From: Chloroflexi bacterium TSY
Lineage (GTDB): Bacteria > Chloroflexota > Anaerolineae > Caldilineales > Caldilineaceae
Direction: 5' to 3'
Assembly: GCA_019217005.1 (NCBI GenBank)
Contig: JAHBNG010000011.1
Span: forward strand, 124,001 to 188,000
Length of the DNA stretch: 64,000 bases
This document shows positions 29,151 through 38,528 of the stretch, in pieces (positions within the stretch are counted from its first letter, which is position 1; each line of letters starts with the position of its first letter). Below the pieces are notes generated by a model. The model saw nothing but the letters and a program-made list of their open reading frames with translations, ran no database searches and was not told the origin of the DNA. The position numbers were made by a program, and so were the translations under genes.

Positions 29151-29479
29151 GCTTAGAACCTATCCAAACAGTGGTTGTGAGTCCGACCGACTTCTAGGAG
29201 CCGTTGACATTTGACAGCTCTCCTCAGAGAAATCATCATGCAGAACGACCAACGCTCTAAGAGCGCACGCTAAATGTGTATTGTTCTATTACATCGACAC
29301 CCTGGAAATCGACTACATCGCGACCGCCTGCACAGGCTGTTTCAGGAGAGCTACGGGCCCAAGTGCGGTCGCGATGTAACCGAACAGCCCAGGTGTCGAT
29401 GTAAGTAAACAATACAAAATGTCAACAGAACCTAGAGTGAGAATGCATCGTCACAGAACTTTTCGGATAAGCACTTAAG
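29151..29479. repeat. R2 repeat carrying a nested R3 (copy 2)
   Basis: Duplicate of 10641-10970. The nested R3 occupies 29277-29416 with AAATG on both sides; one C is missing in the run near 29300. R4 follows at 29487-29554. Confidence 0.75.
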
Positions 29480-29606
29480 TAGTCGCAAAAGAATAACTCC
29501 GGCGTAGATTCTTCGCTTCACTCGAGAATGACCCGCCGAAGTTATTCTTTTTCAAATCCGAAGGGCAAAGAATTAAAGAGACGAATCAGGAGATTTAGGT
29601 TTTACA

Positions 29607-30771
29607 ATGAAATACGTTACGAAAATGATCGAAACTGATTTGACCATTTTGATATTTGTTATCTTTTCCACAATTATTTTATCTGTCCCTCGTTTTGCTC
29701 ATCATACACCTGATTCACGGTTTTATCTGGAATTATCTGATTTTTTCCAAGGAAAAACAGAGCCACAATTTCTGCGGACGCCGTATGCATATCGCGTGTT
29801 ACTTCCATTTTTAGCTGCTCAGGGACCAACCGACAATCTGCCATTTAATTTTGGTATCATTAATCTTTTTTTCACGATAGCCGCGTATCTTCTCTTTTAT
29901 TTCTATCTTAAAAGTCTCTTTCGGGGGGTGGTTCAGAATTAGGTTTACACTTTTGATACATAGATAAAAATCTATATGAGGTCATTTTCTGCCTGAGCAT
30001 GGCTCAAAGTAGAAAATATAAACATCTTTTCTCTTTGCAAAAATGTAAACCTAATTGTCCGCCTAAAATGAACCACCCCTCTTTCGGTTTAAGAAAGAGG
30101 GGTATATCGGTATGGTCTTGCTAGTTTTTTCGTTTCCAACGGTCAACTACTCGTCTGCTATTTTAACTGATGGTATTGGCTTTTTCTTTTTTGTCAGTGC
30201 AATTTTCTTATTACAGAAAAAACAGATCTTCCTTTTTTCATTGATCGTTGCAATCGGTGTCCTAACTCGAGAGGCGAATTTGTCTGCGCTCGTCGTGTTT
30301 TTTGTCTATTTAATCTTTGCAAAAAGATGGGGGTGTTCACAACATGGTTGGTCTATTTATTTGTTAACAATTCTGCCCTCAATTCTGGTTTATGCGCTCG
30401 TTCGATTTGCCTTTCGTGCAATTCCCAGCTACTTCTGGTATCCATCTATCGAACGATTTGCTGATAATGTTACACGCCCTATTTCGTGGATAACTGTATT
30501 GCTGACTATCTTGCCATTGTTGGGGCTGTCCTTCTTTGGCCTGTATCAAAAAAACTTTCAGATTAGCTTCGCCAGCACTTTTTCAATGCATGAACATGCG
30601 CTGTTACGATCATTACTGATCGTTGGCATCCTATTCTTTTCCTATAGTGTAACATCGGCGTTTATGAGCGGTCGGTTTATTTGGCCTTTTTACACAATTC
30701 TAATTCCTTTTACGATCCTTTGTATGAGGCAAACATGGCCGCTCAATTCACGAACGATTTCTGGCGATTGA
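29607..30771 (+). pseudogene. Integral membrane protein split by a 155-bp MITE (copy 2)
   Basis: Same split gene as 11098-12262: N-terminal part 29607-29924 and C-terminal part 30088-30771, with the R5 MITE (29925-30079) and its TCTTTCGG duplication in between. The frame is restored exactly when MITE and one repeat are removed. Predicted 333-aa polytopic membrane protein with a GT-C-like first loop. Confidence 0.75.
29925..30079. mobile_element. R5 MITE, 155 bp (copy 2)
   Basis: Identical to 11416-11570: ends GGGGTGGTTCA and TGAACCACCCC, flanked by TCTTTCGG (29917-29924, 30080-30087). Confidence 0.92.
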
Positions 30772-30786
30772 GTCCGACCAGACCCC

Positions 30787-31701
30787 TTACAACTTCAACC
30801 CGCTCAACACAACACCAGAAATAAAGTAGCGCTGTGCAAATGCAAAGAGCATGAGTACGGGAATCGTCATGACGGCAGCTGCCGCCGTCAATAGATGGTC
30901 ACGGGGATCTCTGGTTTCTAGAGGAATATATTGGAAATAGCGTAGACCGACAGCAGCAGTAAAAAGCGAGGCACGGTTGAGGTAGATGAAAGGACCAAAA
31001 AAATCGTTCCAGTCACTCAGAAATTGTAGAATCGCAACAGTTGTCAAAGCTGGTTTCATTAGGGGCACAATCACCCTTCCCAGGATCTGGAACGGATTTG
31101 CGCCATCGATTGTTGCCGCCTCATCGAGATCACGCGGAATGCTCATAATAAATTGGCGCAAGAGAAAAATCATAAACGCCCCGCCCCCTAACCAAGCACC
31201 AATGGTCAGTGGAACATAGGTATTAATCATACCAAGATTAAACCAAAGTAGATATTGCGGAATCAGCGTGACTGTAGCTGGAATCATCATGGTCCCAAGC
31301 ATGAGGATAAACCAGACATTTTTGCCCACAAAGTTGAAGCGCGCAAAGGAGTAAGCCGTACTAGTTGCTGTGATAATCGTGCCCGGAATCGTAATGAGGA
31401 TGATAAAGAAACTATTTCCCAGCCAACGTGCAAAGGGGACAGCCGTAAAAACCTCAACATAGTTGCCCCACTGCGGCTCTTTTGGAAGCAAATGAGGTGT
31501 AAAAGACCGTAATTCCTGCCAGGTCTGCAGAGAACTCGAAACCGTCCAATAAAGCGGAAAGGCAAACATCAACCCAGCCAGCGTCAGCAGAATGTAAGTG
31601 ATCCCCTTTTGTACAAGACGCCGTTGCCGAATCGATTCCGAAGTCTTACGGTCAATCGTGACTGATTGCGTGCTATATTGTGTACCGGACGAGGTGGTCA
31701 T
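30787..31701 (-). CDS. Carbohydrate ABC transporter permease, MalG/UgpE type (copy 2)
   Basis: Identical 304-aa permease to 12278-13192, with EAA loop DLDEAATIDGANPFQILGRV and six hydrophobic segments. Here it sits at the end of the complete operon: binding protein (34313 to 32963), MalF-type permease (32864 to 31708, MITE-split), then this gene 6 bp later. The three form a sugar importer that needs an ATPase encoded elsewhere. If the MalF-type gene is truly broken, translation of this gene may be uncoupled and the transporter inactive. Confidence 0.9.
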   Translation of the reverse strand: MTTSSGTQYSTQSVTIDRKTSESIRQRRLVQKGITYILLTLAGLMFAFPLYWTVSSSLQTWQELRSFTPHLLPKEPQWGNYVEVFTAVPFARWLGNSFFIILITIPGTIITATSTAYSFARFNFVGKNVWFILMLGTMMIPATVTLIPQYLLWFNLGMINTYVPLTIGAWLGGGAFMIFLLRQFIMSIPRDLDEAATIDGANPFQILGRVIVPLMKPALTTVAILQFLSDWNDFFGPFIYLNRASLFTAAVGLRYFQYIPLETRDPRDHLLTAAAAVMTIPVLMLFAFAQRYFISGVVLSGLKL

Positions 31702-31707
31702 CTAGAC

Positions 31708-32864
31708 TTATCCTCCATAGTAGAAGACCCAATGTTTGGACAAGCGCATCTGGAAAATAGTAAGCGAAACAATGATGAGCGCAAAGAACCAAGCCAGCGC
31801 AGCTGCATAACCCATATTCCAGTAGTCAAACGCATTCTTCCAGATGTGCAGACTATAGAACCATGTGGCAAAACCCGGCCCACCTTCGGTTGCCACAAAG
31901 GCCGCAGCAAACGTTTGTAGCGCCCCAATGATGCCCAAGACCGTATTGAAAAAAGATTGTAGGGGTCAACAGCGGAATGGTCACGTGACGAATGCGCTGC
32001 CAGGCTGTGGCTCCATCGATCGAGGCGGCATCGTAGAGAGTTTCGGGAATGCCCTGTAATCCCGCCAAAAAGATGATCATCTGCGTGCCCCCAATGCTAC
32101 TCCAAAGCCGCATGATAATCAGAGATGGAATTGCCCATCGCCGATCGGTAAACCAGCCTCAGTAGATCCAAATTTGGCGTTTTTGGCTATTTTCAGTCGA
32201 GATTGCAGGGATTTTGGAGTCATTTATTCAGATTTCGGTTACAGAAAACAACCTATTTCATATCTGAAAATCGCCCAAATCTAACGCAAAAACTAGATAT
32301 CGACCGGCAAATTTGTATTTATGTCAACTGTTTAGCCAGAATTCTCTCTCAAAACCTGAAATTTGGATCTACTGAGCCTGGTGGATTCTCGATCCCCACA
32401 TCCATCAGCCACTGATTCACAATACCATAGTTTGTATCAAGCAACCACTTGAAGAGCACCACAGATGCCACCAACGGCACAAGAGAGGGCATAAAGAAGA
32501 GCGTCCGATACCAAGTCATGCCACGCAATTTCTGGTTGAGCAGAATGGCCAAAAACATTGAGCCTATAACGCCCAAAGGTACCCCCAAGCAGGCAAAGTA
32601 GAATGTGCGCCCCAACGATGACCAGAAGAGATCATCATCAGTGAACATTTTGATATAGTTACCTGCACCGATGAATTCCGGCGAACTCAACACATCATAT
32701 TTGGTCATGCTCAGATAGAGGGATACGAGTCCAGGACCAAGAAAAAGCCCCAGAAAACCGATCAACCAGGGCGTTAAGAAAAGATAGCCATAAAGATTCT
32801 GGCGACGCCATTCTGGTGACCAGCGGCGGCGGCGTCCAATGGTCTGTGTTGCACTTGCCATCAA
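31708..32864 (-). pseudogene. MalF/UgpA-type sugar permease split by the R6 MITE
   Basis: The N-terminal part (32864 to 32375) encodes ATQTIGRRRRWSPEWRRQNL, then LTPWLIGFLGLFLGPGLVSL and membrane helices to VNQWLMDVGIENPPG. The C-terminal part (32154 to 31708) encodes FTDRRWAIPSLIIMRLWSSI onwards with the EAA loop LYDAASIDGATAWQRI. Removing the MITE and one AGCCT joins them in frame as NPPG-WFTDRRW, about 311 aa, normal for this family. A second lesion, an A run of 6 (copy 1 has 5) near 31950, shifts the C-terminal part and is probably a base-calling error. It forms the transmembrane pore with the MalG-type subunit. The original 5-bp duplication is preserved here, so this is the true insertion site. 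Confidence 0.88.
32160..32374. mobile_element. R6 MITE, 215 bp, with intact 5-bp target duplication
   Basis: Ends CAGTAGATCCAAATTT and AAATTTGGATCTACTG are perfect 16-bp inverted repeats. AGCCT is present on both sides (32155-32159 and 32375-32379). No gene inside. The sequence is shared with 13650-13864, where the right-hand AGCCT is absent. Confidence 0.95.
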
Positions 32865-32899
32865 TGACTCCTATCAGTGAGGGGATGACTGAGATGATT

Positions 32900-32954
32900 A
32901 AGATGAAGGGATGAGCATCTCAATCATCCTCTCATCTTGTCATCCCTTCATCTT
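32900..32954 (-). repeat. Inverted repeat between binding-protein and permease genes
   Basis: Arms AAGATGAAGGGATGA (32900-32914) and TCATCCCTTCATCTT (32940-32954) are perfectly complementary over 15 bases with a 25-bp loop. The outer bases also pair partly. It lies in the 98-bp spacer after the binding-protein gene. Such hairpins often stabilise the upstream message so that the binding protein is made in excess over the permeases; that role is inferred. Confidence 0.6.
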
Positions 32955-32962
32955 ATCACAAA

Positions 32963-34313
32963 CTATGCCGGTTCCAGATCCAGCACCTTCTGAATATTGT
33001 CATGCAGATCCTGCAAGCCCACCTCGAACTCGACAGGCTGGTTGGGATCCATCAGAATCGCCATCCATTGCGCACAGGCATCTGTATATTCGCGGCCGCG
33101 TGAGTTGGCGGGCGCATGGGCGGGAATGCCATTTTCCAGGCTGGGGATAAACCACTCGTGAATGGGATTGTCCTCGATCAACTTCTCAACGACATCGGGG
33201 CGCACCAAGGCACCCTGTCCAGCCACCAAGTTGAAGCTCAAGCAACCTTCTGTGCTGGTAATATGCTTGAGAAACTCATAGACTTCTTGGGGATGTTCGG
33301 TCCCGGCATTCATGTTCCAGGTCCCGCCGCGAAGTTGACTCGGATAACGGCCATCCTCACGTGTGGGGAAAAGAATTTGTGATGCTTTGGCAACGGACTC
33401 GTCCTGAATGTCGCGGTCAAAATTGCGCACACACAGGGAACCACACCAGTTCATGGTAATTTTGCCCTCAAGCTGGGCCGAACCGGCGTTGAGTTCACCG
33501 GGTGCCGGAAGAACATTATCCACAACCATCAGATCATAGGCCCAACGAAAAGCTGCCTGCGCATTCTCATCTTCCATGATCATGCACTGGGTACCTTCTT
33601 CGTTGATCAAACTTGAGTTGAAGGCGCGGGTCAGGACGACCTGAGTGGCTTCGTTTGTTCCAATCGAAAGACCAAAGCGTTCCCCCCCCCTCAATGTGAA
33701 AGGCGTGTGCCCACTCGGCGATTGTCTCCATGGACGTATCATGACCGACTGGATCTGGTAGCTCAATACCCATCTCTTCAAAATGCAGTGCGTTGGTCAC
33801 TAACGTATCAAAACCCGCCCATCCCCAACTGGGTAGACCATAGAGCTGACTCTCATAATGTTGCAAGACCATAAACTGATCAAACCATTGACTCAGATCT
33901 AGATCATCAGCATCTGCCAGATCCTGAATTGGTCCAATGATCCCCTTGTTAATGGCGCGCCAGAAGTGGAAATGGGAAGGATCGAAGGCAATGATATCGC
34001 CCAGATCGCCAGCAGCGTGCATGGCATACATCTTGCCATAGTTGTCCTGCTGCCCCGCACCGGTCAATGGACGAAATTCAATCGAAACGTTTGAGTGCAT
34101 CTCTTTGAATGTATCGATGCGTTCTTCGTTCCAACCAGTGCCTGGACCGCGGAATGTATCCCAAATCAGATTAATTTCGCCTCCCCCGCTTGATGCTCCC
34201 CCTCCCGCGTCACCGGATTGGGAGGCTGGTACTTCGCAAGCAGCTAGAAGGCTAATAGACGCAAGTGCGCCCGCGCTCTGTAAAAAACGACGACGTGACA
34301 TAACGGTAGACAT
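32963..34313 (-). CDS. Sugar ABC transporter substrate-binding protein (frameshift at a C9 run)
   Basis: Family 1 extracellular solute-binding lipoprotein, about 450 aa. ATG 34313 (MSTVMSRRRFLQSAG) follows AGGAGGAAAATAGT. The N terminus has a twin-Arg SRRRFLQ motif and lipobox LLAAC. The first frame reads to about TIAEWAHAFHIEGGG. The rest (GGERFGLSIGTNEATQVVLT to VLDLEPA) is in another frame, joined at a run of nine C on the plus strand (33682-33690). A one-base change in that run restores one protein, so this is either a sequencing error or a slippage-prone tract. It captures a sugar outside the membrane and delivers it to the two downstream permeases. First gene of the operon; a strong hairpin follows it. 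Confidence 0.85.
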
Positions 34314-34610
34314 ACTATTTTCCTCCTTGAGTGGTTGAATTGAATAGGCCGTGTGCAATTTACTCGTTCAGTAGGCCAATACATCTTTATGGCTAAAATC
34401 AAGTAATGATAAGCTCGAATACGGGGAGTATCAGTAATTGCTGAATCAATACAGTGGGTATCTTCACCTTATATTAAAACATAGGTTACAATTCCTGCAA
34501 ATTGCTAAAAAGAAAAGCGCTCATCTCCTCAACTGTGCAAATGGTGAATCACCAAAGAACGTGTCCGGTCTGCACATCTGTAGAAGATAAACCTCAGTCA
34601 AAGGCAAACC
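34314..34610. promoter_or_regulatory. Divergent intergenic region
   Basis: 297 bp between the minus-strand sugar transporter operon and the plus-strand amidohydrolase gene, so it must hold both promoters. I see A+T-rich tracts near 34375-34520 but no promoter pair or operator I would defend. Confidence 0.4.
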
Positions 34611-35849
34611 ATGTCGAAATCAAAGACAATCCTAACCAATGCAAATATACTTGACGTTGTTCGTGGCATGCTGATTCCCCACCAAACAATCGTCATCGAA
34701 GATGGACGGTTCAAGCAAGTTGGGCCCGAAGAACCGAATCCAACCGCACAAGAACAGGCAACCATTATTGATGTAAATGGATGCACGGTGATGCCTGGAC
34801 TATGCGACGCGCATGTTCACGTCACTGCTTGGACAGCCAATGTGTCGGAGCTGTTGCGCTGTTCGCCAGCCTATACAACTGGTCGAGCGACTGAAATCTT
34901 ACACGACATGCTCATGCGTGGTTTTACGACTGTACGCGATTGCGCCGGGGCAGATTACGGATTGGCACGTGCCATAGACGAAGGCTACATCACGGGACCA
35001 CGCGTGCTCTTTTGCGGCCACGCCCTCTCCCAGACAGGTGGACATGGCGATGTGCGCGGACCAGGCGAACGATTTGTAGAAGGATATGGAGACCTGACGT
35101 TGGGGCTGATCTGCGACGGGGTATCTGAGGTGCGTGCTGCTTGCCGTGACGAAATTCGCAAAGGGGCCCATCACATTAAGCTGATGCTGTCGGGAGGGGT
35201 CGCATCGCCAACGGATCGGCTGACCAACAACCAATTTTCCCTCGACGAGATCAAAGCAGCTGTAGAAGAGGCAGAAATGGCTGGACTTTACTGCACAGGT
35301 CATACATATTCAGCTCAAGCGGTGAATCGCGCCATCGAGTGTGGTGTGCGCTCGCTGGAGCATTGCAACTTGATTGACGAGACGAGCATCGAGCTACTCT
35401 TGGAACATGATGCATTTATGGTCCCGACATTGGCAGCTTATGAAGCACTTTCCAAAGAGGGGCAAGCAGCAGGACTGCCACCAGAATTGAACGAGAAGCT
35501 AGCACTGGTGCGTGACAAAGGGATTGTTGCGCTAGATATGGCACACAACGCGGGTGTCAAACTCGTCTACGGGACCGATTTGTTGGGAATGCTGCATCAG
35601 TATCAACTGAGCGAGTTTGCCATTCGCTCCCAGGTCCAATCGTCCATTGATATCATTCGGGCTGCAACCTGTCACGCCGCCGAACTCTTTCAGGAGGTTG
35701 GGGAGGTCGGTACAATCGAGCCAGGCGCGCGGGCCGACCTGCTTGTTGTCGACGGCAACCCACTAAACGACATTGGGTGTCTGCAGGATCCTGAACGCTA
35801 TCTAAAGGTGATTCTAAAGGGTGGAGAGATCGTTAAGCGGGAATTGTAA
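34611..35849 (+). CDS. Metal-dependent amidohydrolase (prolidase/imidazolonepropionase-like)
   Basis: 412-aa TIM-barrel hydrolase of the amidohydrolase superfamily. Metal ligands visible: DAHVHV (His68, His70), candidate carboxylated Lys190 in HHIKLMLSGG, His231 in CTGHTYSA, His251 in LEHCNL and the catalytic Asp323 in YGTDLLG. An N-terminal beta-sandwich strand (TILTNANILDVVRGMLIP) and C-terminal RADLLVVDGNPLNDI complete the composite domain. This pattern fits the Xaa-Pro dipeptidase/organophosphate-acid-like subgroup acting on peptides or cyclic amides; exact substrate unknown. It lies 3 bp before the response-regulator gene, suggesting cotranscription. No signal peptide, so cytosolic. Confidence 0.85.
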   Translation: MSKSKTILTNANILDVVRGMLIPHQTIVIEDGRFKQVGPEEPNPTAQEQATIIDVNGCTVMPGLCDAHVHVTAWTANVSELLRCSPAYTTGRATEILHDMLMRGFTTVRDCAGADYGLARAIDEGYITGPRVLFCGHALSQTGGHGDVRGPGERFVEGYGDLTLGLICDGVSEVRAACRDEIRKGAHHIKLMLSGGVASPTDRLTNNQFSLDEIKAAVEEAEMAGLYCTGHTYSAQAVNRAIECGVRSLEHCNLIDETSIELLLEHDAFMVPTLAAYEALSKEGQAAGLPPELNEKLALVRDKGIVALDMAHNAGVKLVYGTDLLGMLHQYQLSEFAIRSQVQSSIDIIRAATCHAAELFQEVGEVGTIEPGARADLLVVDGNPLNDIGCLQDPERYLKVILKGGEIVKREL

Positions 35850-35852
35850 ATA

Positions 35853-36566
35853 ATGCATCAATTCAAGATTCTTCTGGTCGAGGATGATCCGAAAACGGTT
35901 CGCATGATCCGTCTCTATCTAGAACAGGAAAATTTTGTTGTTCAGATTGCCGTAGATGGACCAAGTGGCGAAACATCCTGCCTTACAAATGAACCCGATC
36001 TGGTTTTGCTTGATCTGATGTTGCCGGGTTTTGATGGATTCGAACTTTGTCGCCGGATTCGGAGAGAAACAAAAATTCCGATTCTAATGTTAACCGCTCG
36101 TACAACCGACATCGATAAGGCCAAAGGACTCGGGATTGGGGCCGATGATTATCTCACGAAACCCTTTAACCCCATTGAATTGATTGCGCGTGTCAAAGCA
36201 CTGCTGCGGCGGACATATGAATACAACGAGTCAAACAAATCTGATTCCAAACAGTCAACACAGTTAGGTGGCCCACGAGTTCTCCTAAATCCAACCAGTC
36301 GTGTGGTTACAATAGATGGGCATCTCTGTGAACTAACCCGGACAGAATTCGACTTACTCCATTTATTGATGGCAGAGTCGGGGCGCGCCGTTTCTCGAAA
36401 CCAACTGCTGGCAACTATCTGGGGCTATCAGGATGAAGCAGCCGAAGATACGCTAACCGTCCACATCTCTAATTTACGCCAAAAACTGGGCGAAGATGGA
36501 GCACGCTTGATCCGCACCATTCGTGGCGTTGGGTATCTTTATACTGAGCATAAGGAGTCGACATGA
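35853..36566 (+). CDS. OmpR/PhoB-family response regulator
   Basis: 237 aa. The receiver domain (residues 1-120) has acidic pair Glu10-Asp11-Asp12, phospho-acceptor Asp54 in LVLLDLMLPGFDG and conserved Lys in DDYLTKPF. The winged-helix DNA-binding domain (about 138-232) has LTRTEFDLLHLLMAESGRAV and the wing DTLTVHISNLRQKLGEDG...IRGVGYLY. Its stop codon overlaps the start of the kinase gene (ATGA at 36563-36566), so the pair is translationally coupled. Phosphorylated by the adjacent kinase, it would control transcription; nearby YtkA-like lipoprotein and polyferredoxin genes are plausible targets. Confidence 0.93.
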   Translation: MHQFKILLVEDDPKTVRMIRLYLEQENFVVQIAVDGPSGETSCLTNEPDLVLLDLMLPGFDGFELCRRIRRETKIPILMLTARTTDIDKAKGLGIGADDYLTKPFNPIELIARVKALLRRTYEYNESNKSDSKQSTQLGGPRVLLNPTSRVVTIDGHLCELTRTEFDLLHLLMAESGRAVSRNQLLATIWGYQDEAAEDTLTVHISNLRQKLGEDGARLIRTIRGVGYLYTEHKEST

Positions 36567-36977
36567 CTCGGCGTTTACTGGGTAGCTATTTGATTCTGCT
36601 TATCGTGACGGCAGGTTTGCTGGCGATCATCGCATACCGCACTACGCAGCAGACCTTCGATCAATATCGCGCCGCCCATGTTTCAGCCCATACAGAAATG
36701 TTGCCTTCGATGCTGGCCTATTATTATGCCAGCAACAACTCCTGGGAAGGCATTCAGATCGACGTGAGTCGCATTAGCTTGATGGTTGGCACGCGCATTC
36801 GCGTCGTCGACGAAAACGGCATCATTGTGGCGGCGACGCGGCGTAGCATTGTGGGGCAGAGTATTGAGCAACCTGTCAATGCCATCACTGATTCAACTGT
36901 CGCCAAAACTCGCTGGGCCGATCAAACGATGGTCGTTCATGGGGAAGATGGAACGCCCATCGGTACTGTCTATATTG

Positions 36978-38528
36978 ACTCGATAGTTGTGAAATGAATA
37001 TTTTCCAAATTTGACAAAAGAGACAAAAGTCATCTCAATAGATTGCATCAAGAAAAAAGTGCGAAAAAGGAGCCATCAAGATGCAATTGCCGATAGTGAA
37101 TGTAGCGCCACTGGTCAGGGAGCATAGCGAAACCTTTCGTTCAGTATTTGCCAATCGTAAACAGTTTCGCCACTTTGAAAACTATCTGACGGGTCTGATG
37201 GTCTTGGACAACAAAAGCATGGCAAATATTGCCCGCTGCATTCTAGATAGTGCAGATAAGACGAATATATCACGGTATTTGAGTGAAGCTCCTTGGCGAG
37301 CCGAAAAACTCAATGATGAGCGTATAGGTTACATGAAGTCAGAGACAGCACAATACCAACGTTCAGAGTCAGAATCGGTATTAGCGATTGACGATACACT
37401 ATGTGAACACGTGGGAAGTCTGTTCGAGTATATCGACACACTACAATCATAGCAATGGTCAGCATCCACTGGCTCATAACTTAGTCACAAGTCACTATGT
37501 CAGTGGCGCTGTTCGTTTTCCGGTCGATGCAAGTATCTACCGACGGTACGAAGAGTTTACCGACTGGGAAGCATTTGTGGAAAACCATTTCCCAGTGACT
37601 GAGATTCCCAAGAAAAGAAAGAACGAACCGCTTTTCATAAACGAGTGGATAGCCACCTATTAACTGACCCCGCCTTTCGAGGGCTAGACGAAGCGTTTAA
37701 GACCAAGATAACCATTGCCAGTGAACTGGTTGAAAAGCTGTTGAACGAACCCTTATCTTTGGTTGGGCTCTTCGATGGTTGGTATCTCGCTCCAGATCTT
37801 CTAGCTGTACTCGATCGTCTGAATAAAGATTGGATCAGCATCTTGAAGTGCAATCGCAATCTGGAGACAAATAGCTTTCGTTTGCGAGATGAAGACGGTC
37901 AGCCGATAACTTTCGAGGGGCCACATATTAAAGTCAAAGAGTTGGTCCCCTACATCCCCCCAGAATGCCTACAAACCTGTCACCATTGATGGTCGTACTT
38001 ACTATACCTTTACCATGACTGTGCGTATCCCTTCTATCGGCAAGGTATGCATCGTGATTAGTTTTGATAATCCTGAATTGCAAGGCAATTATGCCGTTTT
38101 AGTGACCAATCGCACTGATTGTAATGCCAAACGCATTCTCTCGATTTACCTGCTTCGTTGGCCTATCGAGACGGTTTATCAGGATGGTAAACAACTGCTT
38201 GGCCTTGATGAATATTGCATGCGAACTGCCCACGCCTTTCAAAAAACATTGGTCTCTGGTCTTCGTGGCTTATTCTCTCTTGCACCTTGATTGTTTGGGA
38301 CCATCATTGGCTAAAACTCAATTCTCGCCCAGCAAATCCCTTGGTGAGGCTACTCGGCAGCAAGCTCAGTCACTAATTCAAGATCTCATCTTGACTGCAC
38401 ATCATGCCTTGAATGACGGACAGGAGATTGCAGAGGTCTTCGCTACCCTTTTCGCCAAACAGCAGGCCTGCTCTGCTTAATTTTGACTTTGTCAAATCCG
38501 GCACCTGCTCAAAATACAACTATCGAGT
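36978..38528 (+). mobile_element. IS701-like insertion sequence
   Basis: 1551 bp. Ends ACTCGATAGTTGT and ACAACTATCGAGT are inverted repeats, and a second complementary block ATTTGACAAA lies about 28 bp inside each end. Perfect 6-bp target duplication ATATTG (36972-36977, 38529-38534). It carries a degenerate transposase gene. Confidence 0.9.
37081..38480 (+). pseudogene. IS701-family transposase with at least four frame breaks
   Basis: ATG 37081 follows AAAGGAGCCATCAAG. The protein is recognisable in pieces across three frames: FRHFENYLTGLMVLDNKSMA (N terminus), VLAIDDTLCEHVG (first Asp region), LFDGWYLAPDLLAVLDRLNK (second Asp), and YLLRWPIETVYQDGK, an exact Y-x2-R-x3-E-x6-K signature. Breaks lie near 37435, 37645, 37965 and 38255; the last two are at C6 and A6 runs. 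Either the transposase is dead or the local consensus is poor. Intact length would be about 460 aa. Confidence 0.85.

Larger units (their letters stand above)
18512..32374. repeat. Right copy of the 13.9 kb duplicated segment
   Basis: The same gene order and orientation as 1-13864. It ends at the last base of the second R6 MITE. On both borders this copy has intact target duplications (10-bp for the ISAs1 element, 5-bp for R6), so it is the ancestral arrangement. Confidence 0.95.

Noticed and set aside
37081..38480. Several small independent genes inside the IS701-like element
   Set aside because: The pieces are consecutive parts of one IS701 transposase in different frames.
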